In this document: positions 34,171 to 45,325 of the stretch, piece by piece
How the letters are laid out: each line of letters begins with the position of its first letter
Position numbering within the stretch: the first letter of the stretch is position 1
Assembly (NCBI GenBank): GCA_027605045.1
Contig: JAQFWX010000020.1
Location: 186,001 to 250,000, forward strand
Length of the DNA stretch: 64,000 nt
From: Phallus indusiatus
Lineage: Eukaryota; Basidiomycota; Agaricomycetes; Phallales; Phallaceae
Direction of reading: 5' to 3'
The notes under the pieces: model-generated
The model's input: the letters and a program-made list of their open reading frames with translations, nothing else
Database searches by the model: none
Told to the model about the DNA's origin: nothing
Position numbers and translations under genes: made by a program

Positions 34171-35960
34171 TGTGACATCCCAGACTACTGAACCGATAAC
34201 GAGAATCCAAGTTTAATACCACCTATGTACATATCCCCTAACTCTGAATCTGGAAATAAAAATAAGGTAGTTAATTTAGTAAGTAGTACTATCTCGTCTG
34301 CATTTAATGAACATATGCAAAGACTCATAAGTGAAATTTGGAAGGGAGTTTAGATGGGAAAAGGGACCAGAACCAGTGTGGGGTTCCCTAACAGCAGGTC
34401 AAAGTAGAGACGCGTTTACAGAGACTGTGTTCAAACCAGTTATTCAACCAAAATGTCGGATTCCTCTTGTATGTGCGTTCGCGATGAGCGTGCGACCTAG
34501 CGTGCCATCCAGTGAAGAAAGAAGTGATTTTTACCGCAAGAAAAGCCGTTGAGAGAGTTACCCCCAGCCCCATGTCTTTAGCTGCACCCCCAGAATCGTT
34601 TCAGAGCCCTACGCCAGTCCCAAGCCTAGCACCGGAGTCCAGTCAGTTTATTGTTGAGAGCATTGCCACGGAAAATTACTTGCCTTGGAGTCTACGCTTG
34701 CCAGACGTGAGTTTAGAAGTGCCGCTATTCAAAAGTTTTCCTCTGTCTAGAGAGAAACGTCGACGATTGTTTTCACCTTTGGAGAAAGAACTCGTGCGCG
34801 GGACGCAACCACCAGATCTTGTGTTGAACAATGAGAATAGTCGCCATGAACTCATGAATTTTGTGTCAAGATCGCTCTCACGATGGTCACGGATCGAACG
34901 ATACTGGTTGGACAAAGGTGACTGTAAGGACTTGGCGCGAGTATGACACGCCATTCACACAGTTGGTTGAAGAAACCACAATTTATTGTTTGTCGGAAGA
35001 CATATCTTACAAAGAGATTGTCATAAAGGGATCGTTTACAATCGAACTTACCGCCCTTAACCTATTAAGAACGCTCAAGGAAAGGCCTCATCTGTATGCA
35101 AACGCACCTTACTCCTGCAAGTGGCTCCTACGGAAAGAAGAGTCTGTTGAACTAAGAGTAATATCGCGCGGGAAAGGAGAGCCGAGGAAACGCTCCCCTT
35201 GGAAATCGTTAGAAAACGCATCGGGAGCACGAAGAATTGAGGAGTCAAGTACCTTGCGTGGGATCGTAGACGGCGGTACCGTATGGTCCTATACTGCGCT
35301 GTGTTCATTGCCAGGAGTTCAGAAGAAACGACACGAAAGACAATATACTTACTGGGAAACGCTCTCAGACAATATTGAAAGAGAGTGAAAGCGTTGAATC
35401 AGCCCTTACCAAAGGAGGAGGATGCGGTAGTATTGTCATCAAGAAGGCTTGACGTGCGGAAATTACGACCGAGCGATGAACTGAACCTGCATGATAAGAG
35501 AACAAATACGATTGCAGTCGTTACGATAAAAGGAATGTTGGAGAGGAGTTTTCGCGGAAACGACGCGCCTTTGAAGTGTCTAGGAGAAGTCAACATTGGA
35601 CCAGTACAGGGAGACGCAACAGAAGAAAAACCTACACTCGGGAAACCAGAATGCAAGGAACAAGCAACAGAAGGATCGCTAACGTGTTTGATGTCCAGTT
35701 TGCTACCTTTCCTCGCCACGCTCGTCCGACGTTTCGAAACCTATGGCCTTTTGAATCTGCTATCATGTTCGGAAAAGTATAGCGAGTCGACCGCACATTG
35801 AAACTGCAAGTCTTAAAAGGAAGATAGCAATAACTTCGACTCGAAGATGCGCGCGATATTGTTCTTGTTCGCTTTATGCAAAAGAGAGAAACGGAGTCTG
35901 CGTCAAATGTAAAAGAATGTTCAACGGAGACAAAAGAGTTTATTAAGCGCTGAAGCCTCT
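34171..35960 (+). other. Unrecognised ORFs, possible decayed retroelement
   Basis: The region opens TGTGACATCCCAGACTACTG, which resembles the LTR start at 29148 (TGTCATAACCCAGACTCC). Overlapping plus-strand ORFs follow in shifting frames: 34512-34946 (with PESFQSPTPVPSLAPESSQF and PPDLVLNNENSRHELMNFV), 34861-35388 (with EYDTPFTQLVEETTIYCLSE) and 35385-35801. They lack clean starts and match no domain I know. The base composition is coding-like and unlike the flanks. It could be an old retroelement gag or an orphan gene; I cannot decide. Confidence 0.3.
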
Positions 35961-36500
35961 GCGATCTGGTAACCAAGCGATCTTCCACTTCCCAGCACGT
36001 AAGCGCACAAGACTACAAGGACCTACAAGCATTTCTTCCTTCTGATTCGCTGATCTTGTCTCGCTTAAAATAGCCTTGAAAGTCAGGACTCAAAAGGACA
36101 TGAGGAAGAGGGGGCACAAGGGGAGAAAGAAATTGTTCATAAATGAACTGAAAAACATTGGGTATGTTCGGACTTTACGAAACCTTCTGTCTTTTAAGTT
36201 TTAACCATCACCACAGATACATATTTTGATTGCTACTGGTTCTGGCCGCCACTGACAGTGCGTAAACTATTACAAGTGTTCAGCGACGCAAAAATAATCC
36301 TATTTTTTCAGCGTTGATGATCAGTCTATCTCGACGGATACTGAGTCTCAGAGGGTCCCATTTCAACACCGGCAGGAATGCAGCTACTAGCAGCGGGTCC
36401 ACCTATTACCACGCATGCGCATGCACGTACCATTTCCGTCGTCAAGTTATCCACTGCCTCAAATATAGAAATACATACTCTTTCCCGTATAAACATAATA
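35961..36500 (+). pseudogene. RING unit remnant without zinc finger
   Basis: Starts with the unit's upstream signature (CAGCACGTAAGCGCACAAG, then GACTCAAAAGGACATGAGG). Continues to a short piece corresponding to SISTDTES (ATCTCGACGGATACTGAGTC) and the ACACGCATGCGCATGC / TCGTCAAGTTATCCACTGCC part near the linker. Everything between, including CVIC and C-x-H-x2-C, is deleted. The same deleted form recurs at 56150-56640. Confidence 0.6.
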
Positions 36501-37112
36501 TATGTACAGCTCTAATTATATTGTGATATTGCCAATTTGCCTAGCCCAAGTTCAAGAAGGTTTTGTCACCAGAAGTCAATTTTGGTTTTGACAGTTTTTT
36601 TTAGCTCTCAATCATGGATTTGTTGCATCTGGCAGTTGCACCCACGCCCGTTACTATTATGACTAGTTTACTGCTACTTAACACGTTACACGGCACGCCC
36701 ACGCCGGTCTTCTTCTTTTCATGTTCGAGTCTTAAATATCATGATCACAATGGTGGGAAGATGCCGGTATCTGTAAGAGATATATTTATGAGCATTCCTT
36801 TTCTTCAGTTGGTTTCCATGATCGACCATCAACAGTTATCATACAATCACACTATCTTTAATCTAACACGAGAACCGCCTATGAGCTCATTTTGAGATAG
36901 AACCTCACGAATGCACTTTAACCCTGATACGAATCGAGTTCGTGGCGAACTTACTTTACATATTAACCCCCCAAAAGCCTGCACACACACTCTTTCTCTT
37001 TCTTTCATAGTCATTCATTTCCTCAGACTCCTACGCTGTCTGAGTCTGTTCTATCCACCCCCATCTGTCGCTTCTTTCGCTTCTTTAACTCTTTCGCTCC
37101 TTTGCCGTTGAA
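36501..37112 (+). promoter_or_regulatory. TMP promoter region with conserved blocks
   Basis: Holds blocks found upstream of most TMP genes in the array: TATATTTATGAGCATTCCTT near 36780, GATACGAATCGAGTTCG then GGCGAACTTAC near 36930-36960, TATTAACCCC, and CAGACTCCTACGCTGTCTGA at about 37025, then CTTTCGCT repeats before the ATG. Matching copies precede the genes at 48808, 52408, 54270, 57145, 59946 and 62139. Confidence 0.65.
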
Positions 37113-38198
37113 ATGTCTGGTTTTCTTAACGGACCATTGTCTGTTGTTTTTAACAAACCATTAGCTACAGTCACTCCATCCCGGATCCCGACACAGGTAC
37201 CGACAACGTCCACCATCATTGACACTCCATCTCTGACACCGGTACCGACAACGTCCACAGTCATTGACACTTCATCCCCGATTCCACTGACGTCGCTCTC
37301 CGTCGTGTCATTGAAACCCACAGCCACGACCGTGACGCCCGGTGATAAGACTACAATGAAAAATACTGGTATCGCGACGCCGGTTGATAGTGTGAAGACG
37401 GTAACTGCCAGTGTTGACCCGCACAACTTCAATGATCGTTCAAATCCGGGAACGATAATCGGCATCGTCATCGGTATCATGGTGGCTATGCTCGTTCTTA
37501 TTGGGGGAATTCTTTTCCTTTTCAAACGACGACGGTGTGCGCGGGGACGACGGGGTCTATTAAATGTGCAATCGTCCAGTAACCTTGACGTGTCGTCGTG
37601 TTTGGAGGGAACCATCCAAAGTTTTGTATTATCAACGTCGGAGATTACGAATAATGTTGCTATCACCGGAAGGACACCGAAATCAAATTTAATTTCTGAT
37701 ATTACTGCCAGTAGTAATCCAAGCTCAAACCCGAATCAGTTGTTGCACGATAGTAATACTAGTGACGAAACTCCACTTACTGACAGGCTGGTAGTGATCC
37801 AGGGAGTACCACAGCTATTAACAACAGGATATTCGAGCTCGGAATTGGAATCCGTTGCCACTGGCAGAGGAGCGACCGTTCCGGATTCAGATGCAGCTGC
37901 CCAAACACCGGTATTAGTGTTTGCTGTACCAACAAGTCCGCTGAATCCGAATTCAAGGAACTACAATGCAACAGTGAGTCCCAAAAATTAAACCTTAAAA
38001 AAAAGAAAGAAAAAACGCTAATTTTGATCATCATTATTATTATAGCTGCCTCACCGTGATTCGGAGAGATGTCATACGGACAGTGGCATTCGAGTGGGTA
38101 CAGGAACTATATTATCATACGAATATGACGATGGTTCGAATTCAGAGTGGTCGGTTCGGTCGAAAGATAGATTTCCACCTGTGTATACCTCAAATTAA
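37113..38198 (+). CDS. TMP membrane protein with PPxY tail (337 aa)
   Basis: Exons 37113-37973 and 38046-38198, phase-0 intron. Ectodomain residues 1-112 are Thr/Ser/Pro/Val-rich, with a repeated PTTSTxIDTxS unit at about 29-56 and SLSVVSLKPT near 61-70. Helix about 113-137 (GTIIGIVIGIMVAMLVLIGG) then KRRRCARGRRG. The cytosolic part is Asn/Ser-rich with LLNVQSS, TGRGATVPDSDAAAQT and SPLNPNSRNYNAT; the last exon has CHTDSGIRVGTGTILSYEYD and ends SKDRFPPVYTSN. No signal peptide is evident, so it is probably a signal-anchor protein with N-terminus outside, which is an inference. Ectodomain type matches the gene at 54270, tail type that at 62139. Intact. Confidence 0.8.
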
Positions 38199-39137
38199 AA
38201 AAGCAACAAATCAAATCGCGGTATTCCCGTAACCCACTAAAATATGTGTACCAGTGTCTCAGTTGAACGGTCTGTTTCATTTCTTTTGTGCTTGGCAGGC
38301 AATTTTTTAAGTTCGGCCCACTGAACGCGTTTCTTAACCGGAGACAACGGGACATTTCGTGATTTCCGTATATAATGCAATTGACAAGTCCTGGACATTT
38401 ATGGGGTATAAGATGAACCTGACTAAAAAAAACCTGAGCTGCACTTGCGAATTCGCACAAAGTCAAAAAATTAAAAGCCTAACCTGAATTTGATTTCACT
38501 GGTATAATCTAAATAAACGACCAGAAACGTGAATATACCGCTTATTTTCACCAAGTAGATGCTCTTCTCATTCCCATATGCTCGCCCCTACTCGCCCCCC
38601 TTCCGAATCTTCCGACCCTACCAAAAAAAGTCTCTTCATGAAGTTAGAAGTCGAGCAAAAGGTCACATGAATTGCCATATACTTACTTGGGTTTTGGACA
38701 TTTCGACGACCCTGAATTTTGTAGAAAGGTTCTAATAGTCTCAGGACCAATAACGTTCGACGCCTTCGTGGCGTTATTGACCACAGCAAGACCCATTGTA
38801 AATTTGCATTGTCCAAGTCCTAGCGCCGGCTGAGGATCTCTGACCTCCCAGCTCGTAAGCGCGCAAGGACCTACAAATTCAATTGCAACCTGAAGAATGC
38901 ATTCTGATTCGCTCCCGCGTCGTCTTGTCCTAGCACTTAAAATAGCCTAAATTGAGGACTCAAGGGGACATGAGGGAGAAGGACACGAGGGGAGAAAAAC
39001 ATAAATGAACTGAAAACGTCGTTTTCAGTTCATTTATGTCGACGTTGGGTGTGTTCGGATTTTACACGAAAACTCTTGTGTTTGACCACCACCACCATCA
39101 CCACAATTCACAGACTCAAAAAAGAAAAACACTACGT
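38199..39137 (+). promoter_or_regulatory. Flank of the TMP gene and upstream region of RING-C
   Basis: Non-coding. 38850-38990 has the RING-unit signature (CAGCTCGTAAGCGCGCAAGG, ACTCAAGGGGACATGAGG). A 41-base near-perfect palindrome lies at 38999-39039. Just before the ATG are a CCACCACCACCATCACC run and the AAAACACTACGTATGG start context shared with 59190 and 63837. Confidence 0.6.
38999..39039. repeat. Perfect 41-base palindrome in a promoter
   Basis: Two 20-base arms (ACATAAATGAACTGAAAACG and its complement) around a single T. In the paralogous position near 63720 only one arm is present, so the palindrome arose here by a short inverted duplication. It could extrude as a cruciform or hairpin. 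Confidence 0.9.
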
Positions 39138-40307
39138 ATGGCGTTTTCCTCGCTCAAACGTAAATTTCTCGCTGCGTTCCAATTGTCTCCGAGGTCTTCT
39201 CAGCGTGCGGGCTCAAGTACGAGTACGAGCAATTCGGAGTCAAAATTGGACGGGGAAGAAGAAGGCAGCAGTCCCTCTAAAAAGATCAAACATCTTTGAA
39301 AACGAAGAGTCCAGTTCCGCCGTGCATCAATACCAAGACCAAGATCAAGATCAAGTGTCCGAAGAAAATGTGGACGATGACGCGGACGAGCCGATGGATG
39401 AAGATACTGAAGAAGAAGAAGTTCACCGTGAGCTTACGAAGGAGAGTAAAGAGAGAGCGAGTTGGAGGCTGAGCTGAGAGAGATGCGGGACACGTATGCG
39501 CGCTTATACCAGGTTTGTCTTTTCTCTCTCCACCTTGTCGTCGTGCCACCTTTTTACGTTGGACTGTGGGATGCGAAGTTGGAGTCTGAGGCATTTGAAC
39601 GTGTGAAAGAGAATGTTCAATGCGTTATTTGTCAAGAAGTGATGCGCAATCCACAAGTGTACGTCCGAAGTCGTAGCATCGGTTTTCTCAAGCTGATCAG
39701 TGTTTTTCTAGGTTGACGGAATGCGAACATTCGTGCTGTTACAAGTGTTTACGAGGATGGTGGACTCAACCACGGAGAAATCATCTGTTGGCGGTGGATG
39801 AGCGGTCTATTTCGACGGATGCTGAATCTGATAGTGATGATGATGACGATGACGATGACGATACACCGGCCCCAACAGCACCCGAAACACCAGCACCAAC
39901 ACTAGCATCAGTAGTATGTAGGTCCATCCACGACACAGCCCGCACACACCCGACACCACTTCCGTCCCGTCATCCACTACTTCAAACGCTGCCCCGAATG
40001 TCAAGCCATCATCATCCGCCGCCCAGTCCCAGACTTCCGACTACGCCACATTATCGACGCAGCCCGTCTTACCCCTCTTTCCACCGAATCGCAAGAAGCC
40101 GGAGATAAGAAATGGAGCAGCAAACGCGGTGACATGTGGCGTGGTATTTTTCCAGCTGCTGGATATGAAGATGACGTTGATGAGTGGTTTGATGAGCCTG
40201 GTGTTGATGTGGATGTTGACGTTGATGTGAATGTTGGAGGAGGAGGGGATGTGGTGTTTAATTTGATGGATGGTGAAGACGAGGTTGATCCTATTTTGGA
40301 GCATTGA
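39138..40307 (+). pseudogene. RING-finger protein (RING-C), nearly complete, frameshifted
   Basis: ATG at 39138: MAFSSLKRKFLAAFQLSPRS, then a Ser/Glu-rich part with a basic SPSKKIK (possible nuclear signal). It continues as an acidic stretch (DDDADEPMDEDTEEEEV) and a coiled part ending MRDTYARLYQ. Introns 39513-39578 and 39659-39711. The zinc residues are CVICQEVMRNPQ, ECEHSCCYKCLRGWW, then an Asp run (D x9) linker and CPECQAIIIRRPVPDFRLRH, with a final acidic part ending EVDPILEH. Lesions: extra T near 39295, a shift near 39445 and one near 39915. All zinc ligands are present. If the shifts were sequencing errors it would be a working E3-like protein; as read it is a pseudogene. Confidence 0.7.
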
Positions 40308-40919
40308 GCTGTAGCGCAGGCACGAGCGAGAGAAGAAGCAAGAGCGAGGAGGGAAGCTGAGCCTTCAAGCTTTCAAGCTTCAAGCTTCAAGCTTCGAGCT
40401 TCAGAGCTTCAGCATCCTTCAACATCGCCGGCTTCCCTCAGTTTCCATCGGCCTCCATCAGACGGACCTCGCCGGATCAGGCGCAGGTGATTTTTGACAC
40501 GATATGTCGAGTGCTTCTGACAGTTGTCACCCAACAACCGCTACTGCCCAACGCGGCACTTCCACGCCGACGTGCAAACACTAATTCATGAGCATGCTTT
40601 CACTGTGTACAATTGGTTTGTTCCATCATCATAAACATTTCTCATCTGGCCCAATGACTGGAATAGAACCATCTTTGCCCTTATTTCTGAGACGAAACCT
40701 CACAAATGCAATTTAATTTTGATGCGAATTGAGATTGTGTCGAACTCAAGTTACATAGTAAGGTTTGAATCTAGCGTCAACCAACGTTTCCTGAGTCAAG
40801 TCTTTTTCTTCTTTCTCCCATCGCTCCATCTGTTATCTCTCTCTGAGATACTAGTCATTCACTTCTTTTCAGACTCCTACGTTGTCTGTCTATCTATCCC
40901 TCACTCTTTCGCTCTTAAA
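40308..40919 (+). promoter_or_regulatory. RING-C 3' flank and TMP upstream region
   Basis: Starts with decayed coding-like sequence continuing RING-C (Ala/Arg-rich) and a run of CAAGCTT units at 40366-40405. Then follow blocks of the TMP upstream region: CATTTCTCATCTGGCCCAAT, GCAATTTAATTTTGATGCGA and CAGACTCCTACGTTGTCTG, before the ATG at 40920. Confidence 0.5.
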
Positions 40920-41366
40920 ATGTCTACAAGTTCTGGGCCTAGTGATATCGGGCAACCCGACTCCTCCATTAGCAACCCCTCCCCTACGTCGCCCAACCCA
41001 TCCCCTACGTCACCCAACCCCCCCGATTCCTCAAAGGCCAACCCCACCAGTCCCATAAATTCTCCAACGTCAGGTTCTGCTCCGACAAGTATCACCATAT
41101 CGCATAACTCTATATCTATTGTCCTGGCTACTACCACAGTTAGGACGACTAGTACAGTAACCGTTGACTCGCACAACGATGATCGTCAAAATCTCGAGGT
41201 GATAATCAGCATTGTTATCGGCATCGTTGTTTTTATTCTCATCCTTCTTGGTGGTGCTCTTTTCTTTCTCAAACGATGTCGACGGTGGCAGAGACAACGT
41301 CGGGGTGCCGGGTTATCAAGGGTACGATTATTCGACCACAGTGACGCCATCCTCTTCCCAAGTTAG
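40920..41366 (+). pseudogene. TMP gene with its tail replaced
   Basis: MSTSSGPSDIGQPDSS, then PTSPNPSPTSPNP repeats, SHNSISIVLATTTVRTTSTV, helix LEVIISIVIGIVVFILILLGG and KRCRRWQRQRRG. After LFDHSD the sequence leaves the family: no EGIIQ tail, intron or PPxY exon follows, and the frame stops at 41366. The close relative at 15136-15990 keeps the normal tail. Probably non-functional, though a membrane-anchored short form of 148 residues is possible. Confidence 0.65.
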
Positions 41367-42929
41367 ATCAAGTCTAAGCTCATCAATCAAACGAACCTTC
41401 ATCGACAAGGACTATGAACACGTGAGTACTTGTACGGCGCGGATCCTTCAAGAGGCATTTCCAGCTTTTTCATGATGTCTGTTTACGCAAACCCAGACCT
41501 AGATTTGGTTCGGAATGACTACCGCTTCCTTAGCCGAGAGCTTTTCCCTCTCAATCAAACGCTCCTCTATCCCAGCGTGGACGCCAATGTGACGTTTGAG
41601 GTCGCGCTCTCCTCAAAGAACCTTTTTTACATGGATACGACTGATTATGCGGGCGAATTTCCCACTTGCAAGTATCTGAAGGAAAATAACAGATCGTTGC
41701 CTATCGGATAGATGAGGAAAAATGTTTAGCCATATACAGAAGCATCACTCGCAGTTTTGAGGCGATGAATAATAATGGGAATTGGGAAAGAATCTAAAAG
41801 AGAGAAGGATTTCAGTAATATTTAAGTGAAACAGCTATGACCTTATACTTGTATGAAAGATGTTATTTCATGGAATTGAAATGTGTGCTCGTATAACGAT
41901 ATTGTGGATGTTCATTGTTTTCGCAACGAAAGGAAAGCCTTGCGTCGGAGTTTCAAGTGAGCGCCCGTAACCAACCTTTTCCGCACTGCATGAGTCAATG
42001 GGGTGATGGGCTAATCTCAAACTGAGCCTTCCTATGTAGTCGCAAAGTATTTTTCTAATATCCGGACCGCTTGCTTAATGTGGTGAAATGAGGTAAACCG
42101 GTTCTGGTACCTATTAAGCGGTGCTCACCATCAATCTCGGTCCTACTTTGCTGAATACCGATTTTCTCAATGCCGGCCTACTTGCATAGTCGACTCCATC
42201 TGAACGCGTTACTATGTTCTTGCCTCAATCAATGCTAGTACCTTCCAAACTCCAATCGTGCACGCCGCACCAGAAGTCAGAAGGACCCTATCGCATAAAA
42301 ATGAACAAGCGAAGGCGGTTACAGTCATGATAATGGTTCATGACTAGGACTGCTTAGCCTTGGCCATCATAATGACTCTGAACCTGTTCACAGTCCGTCT
42401 GATGAGCTGATGAGGTACAGGAAACTCAAACAAGCTGTACGCAACACCAATCAAAAGCGAGCTATCATTGGCCCCTATGATCGCCGACGCTAATTTGCTA
42501 ATTCGGCTCAATATGAATGCTGAACATCCATTTTTGGATCATAGTCTAACATCAATAACCGTCTCATTCACAGGTCTTGAGTCACAGCACAACGTTGAAT
42601 TGCGGATTGACCGGTCGACGTCTCGAACACCTCGGCAACCGTACCATTTATCATCTATTCATCTGTAACCCCACCCAATGAGGGAACGTACTTGCTGCTT
42701 ATCCTTGGGAGTCGAGACAGAACCTCAAAAACGCAGTGGTCCATGATACGAATTGAGATATCTATCGCGTTGAAAACAAGGAATTGAAAGCTATTCATCT
42801 TACACTTCTCTTCATTTTGTTTTTCTCTCTCGAGCTGAGATTTACATTGGCAATGTTTAAAAGAGACCAAGTACGTGCTTGTAAAGTTCAAACTGCCTGA
42901 CAGTGTAAAGTGCATCTTGAATCCAAGTC
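41367..42929 (+). other. Unrecognised fragment and intergenic sequence
   Basis: 41471-41711 is open for about 79 codons (MMSVYANPDLDLVRNDYRFL, then FEVALSSKNLFYMDTTDYAG). It has weak similarity to decayed sequence at 44180-44430 and, inverted, 14169-14330, suggesting a former coding exon now only in fragments; no family recognised. 41930-42010 matches the block at 44600-44670. 42011-42929 shows no gene; near the end is the TMP leader. Confidence 0.35.
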
Positions 42930-43955
42930 ATGTCTGGGAAGATATTTAGTAGCGTCCTACCGGCATCACCACGTATTGTTGAACACACCACGACGCCATT
43001 GCCATCCAGTATTAGCTTCTCTACAACTACCATCCCGACGCTCAATGTAGGTTCAAGCCCAACGACGTTCAATATCTTTTCGAACTCCACAATTGAACCT
43101 ACATCATCATTCACTATCACAGGACCTGAAGGACTGTCAACAATGTCGGTCCCCTCGATCACGACCTTTTTCATTTCACCGCCATCAACTACCACTTCGC
43201 CCGGGCCCCCGGCCGCACTCCAGGCTATTACCACCACTACCACCACAATTAGGACGATTAACACCATCACTGTTGACCCCACCGTAGGAGATAGTCATCA
43301 CTTGCAGACTCGCGTGAATAACCATTAGTATCGTGGTGTCTACTCTCGTTCTTCTTGGGGGTCTTCTTTTCCTTTTCAGACGGCGTCGACGGCAGCCTGA
43401 GAGACGACGCGGTTCAGTCAGTAACCATGACGAGAATTCCTCGGAGGGGATCATCCAAACTAGCACTGCATTATCGACGACAGCAGTTACTGATCCTATC
43501 ACTGATACGACGACAAATTCAAATTCAAATTCCAATCCTGACACAACTTCTGGTACCATGACAAGTCCGAGGAGGTTGTTGCCCGATACGCCGAGTCCAA
43601 TCCAAGTCCCAAGGCTATTCACCGTAGGAGATTCGGAATCCGTACGCGATGGAGCAGCCGCCCACTCGGAAATGCCAATGACATTGTTGACTGTACGTTC
43701 AAACCAATGGAATCCGAGTCCGAATTCCAACGAAACAGTGGGTTCCCAATACCGATTAAGTCGACAAATTACATAACAATGAACACTTTTATTTTGTAGT
43801 TGCTTCACGAGAGATGGCACACGGATAGCGGCGTTCGCATAGGTGTGGAAACTCTATTAGTGTACGAATATGAGGATGACAACTTGAATGAGGCAAATTC
43901 AGAGGGGTCGGTCCGGTCAAAGGACGGACTTCCACCTGTGTATACCCGAAAGTAA
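42930..43955 (+). pseudogene. TMP gene, frameshifted in the helix
   Basis: ATG at 42930 (MSGKIFSSVLPASPRIVEHT), Thr/Ser/Pro ectodomain of about 110 residues. The helix (ITISIVVSTLVLLGGLLFLF) is in another frame than the ectodomain; the shift lies at about 43305-43325. The tail is open (EGIIQTSTALSTTAVTDP), intron 43738-43799, last exon 43800-43955 with WHTDSGVRIGVETLLVYEYE and end LPPVYTRK. One short indel separates it from a working gene, so an assembly or sequencing error should be considered. Confidence 0.7.
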
Positions 43956-45226
43956 CATTGTACATACCATGGTTCCATATCCACTTTCTGAAGATTATAT
44001 TTCAAAGAAGAAAAGCTACGGCGGCGACATAATTTGATTACTTACATGATAGCTGTAAACAACTAGAACTGCCCCCGCCTGCTCCTTTCATTCACGGTTC
44101 CCATTAATCCTCAAACTCAACCGGTCCTGCTTTACCTCTCATGTCCGTTATCATCATCGTCAACCTCGTTATCACCGACACCACATTTACAGTTCTCGGA
44201 AGATGCGGTCTAGAAATGTCTCTTCAAAGATCCACGGTGTACCCGGGTTGCTTTCGTGCAAAAAGGTTCTTCGAAAAGAGAGCGAATTTAGGCGCAATAC
44301 CGGCGTTTACAGAAGAACGTTTAATTGAGGTAGTGAAGCTATCGGGGTGGCCATTTTGAACCAGGTTTTCATCAGACATGCACGTAAAATTCTCACTAGG
44401 GCCCGGATATTTGAAGGAAAATGACAGGCGTCGACCGTTTAGACATGTTTCTCATCGAATAGATGAAGAAAATTTTAGCAAGTACCACCGTGAAGAGCAA
44501 TGAAAGAGAATCCAGAAAGAGAAGTTTTGAAAGGATATCAAACTACTGGCACAACTGTTACGGTAAAAAAACTACCGCAAAGGAAAGGAAAGGATCCATG
44601 CGGGTCATGTCGGAGTTTCAAGTGAGCGCCCGTCTTTTTTGCTTCAAGTTTTCTGCACTGTATGGCATGGCGGGATAATCTAATTATGCCTTGGCTGCAA
44701 GGCGATCAGCTTCTCTATTGTTATTTAGACACTTTGCCTATCTGAGTGGAGTGAGCTTACGCCGATCTGGGCTATCTATCTAGAGGAGCTCATCATCAAT
44801 ACCGGATACGCTTCGTCGAACTCTGCGCCAGCCTCGTATTTGCACATTAGGCCCGGAAGATTTAACGTACGTACGTAGTAGTATCTGTTCATGAACCGAT
44901 GCTCATGAGATCTAGATTATTTAACGTTTATGGTTCCTCCCACCGACTATCATTTCATTCCGATCAGTACCGAAGTATTTCATACGCAAAACCTTTAGTG
45001 TTTAATGGTTGACTTGTTTGAGTCTGAATGTCCTTTGTTTTGCGGGCGAATTGAAAGTTCGTATTAGGATTGGCGTCCAACTCAGGTACCATGTATGACT
45101 CACATCCACAGTCGTCGTGCTCACAATATACCGTGCCAGCGAACAAGTCGATTTTTTCCTTCATTTCTATGATAAGCGTCACAAGAACGTGCAATTATAG
45201 TCGTGTTGGCTTGACCAGCGCTACAG
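43956..45226. repeat. Decayed intergenic blocks, inverted copies in 13-22 kb
   Basis: 44150-44460 corresponds, inverted, to 14169-14400. 44400-44870 corresponds to 13101-13690, and 44640-44990 to 21290-21660. 44950-45226 also resembles 24110-24410. No ORF with support. Confidence 0.55.
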
Positions 45227-45325
45227 GTCGGCATCAATGATGTGGGTTTTGTCTCTAACGTACATCCCACCATCTAGAGACCTTTAGAGCGCTCAGAGAC
45301 AAAACCCAGATCATTGATCTGAGTT
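45227..45325. mobile_element. Foldback insertion of about 100 bases
   Basis: Outer arms of about 24 bases (TCAATGATGTGGGTTTTGTC and its near-complement ending GATCATTGATC) around a short centre. The corresponding place at 24385-24425 lacks it: there the flanks run straight from GCGCTACA into TTCGGTAC. It is therefore a recent small foldback or MITE-like insertion. Target repeats are not clear. Confidence 0.6.
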
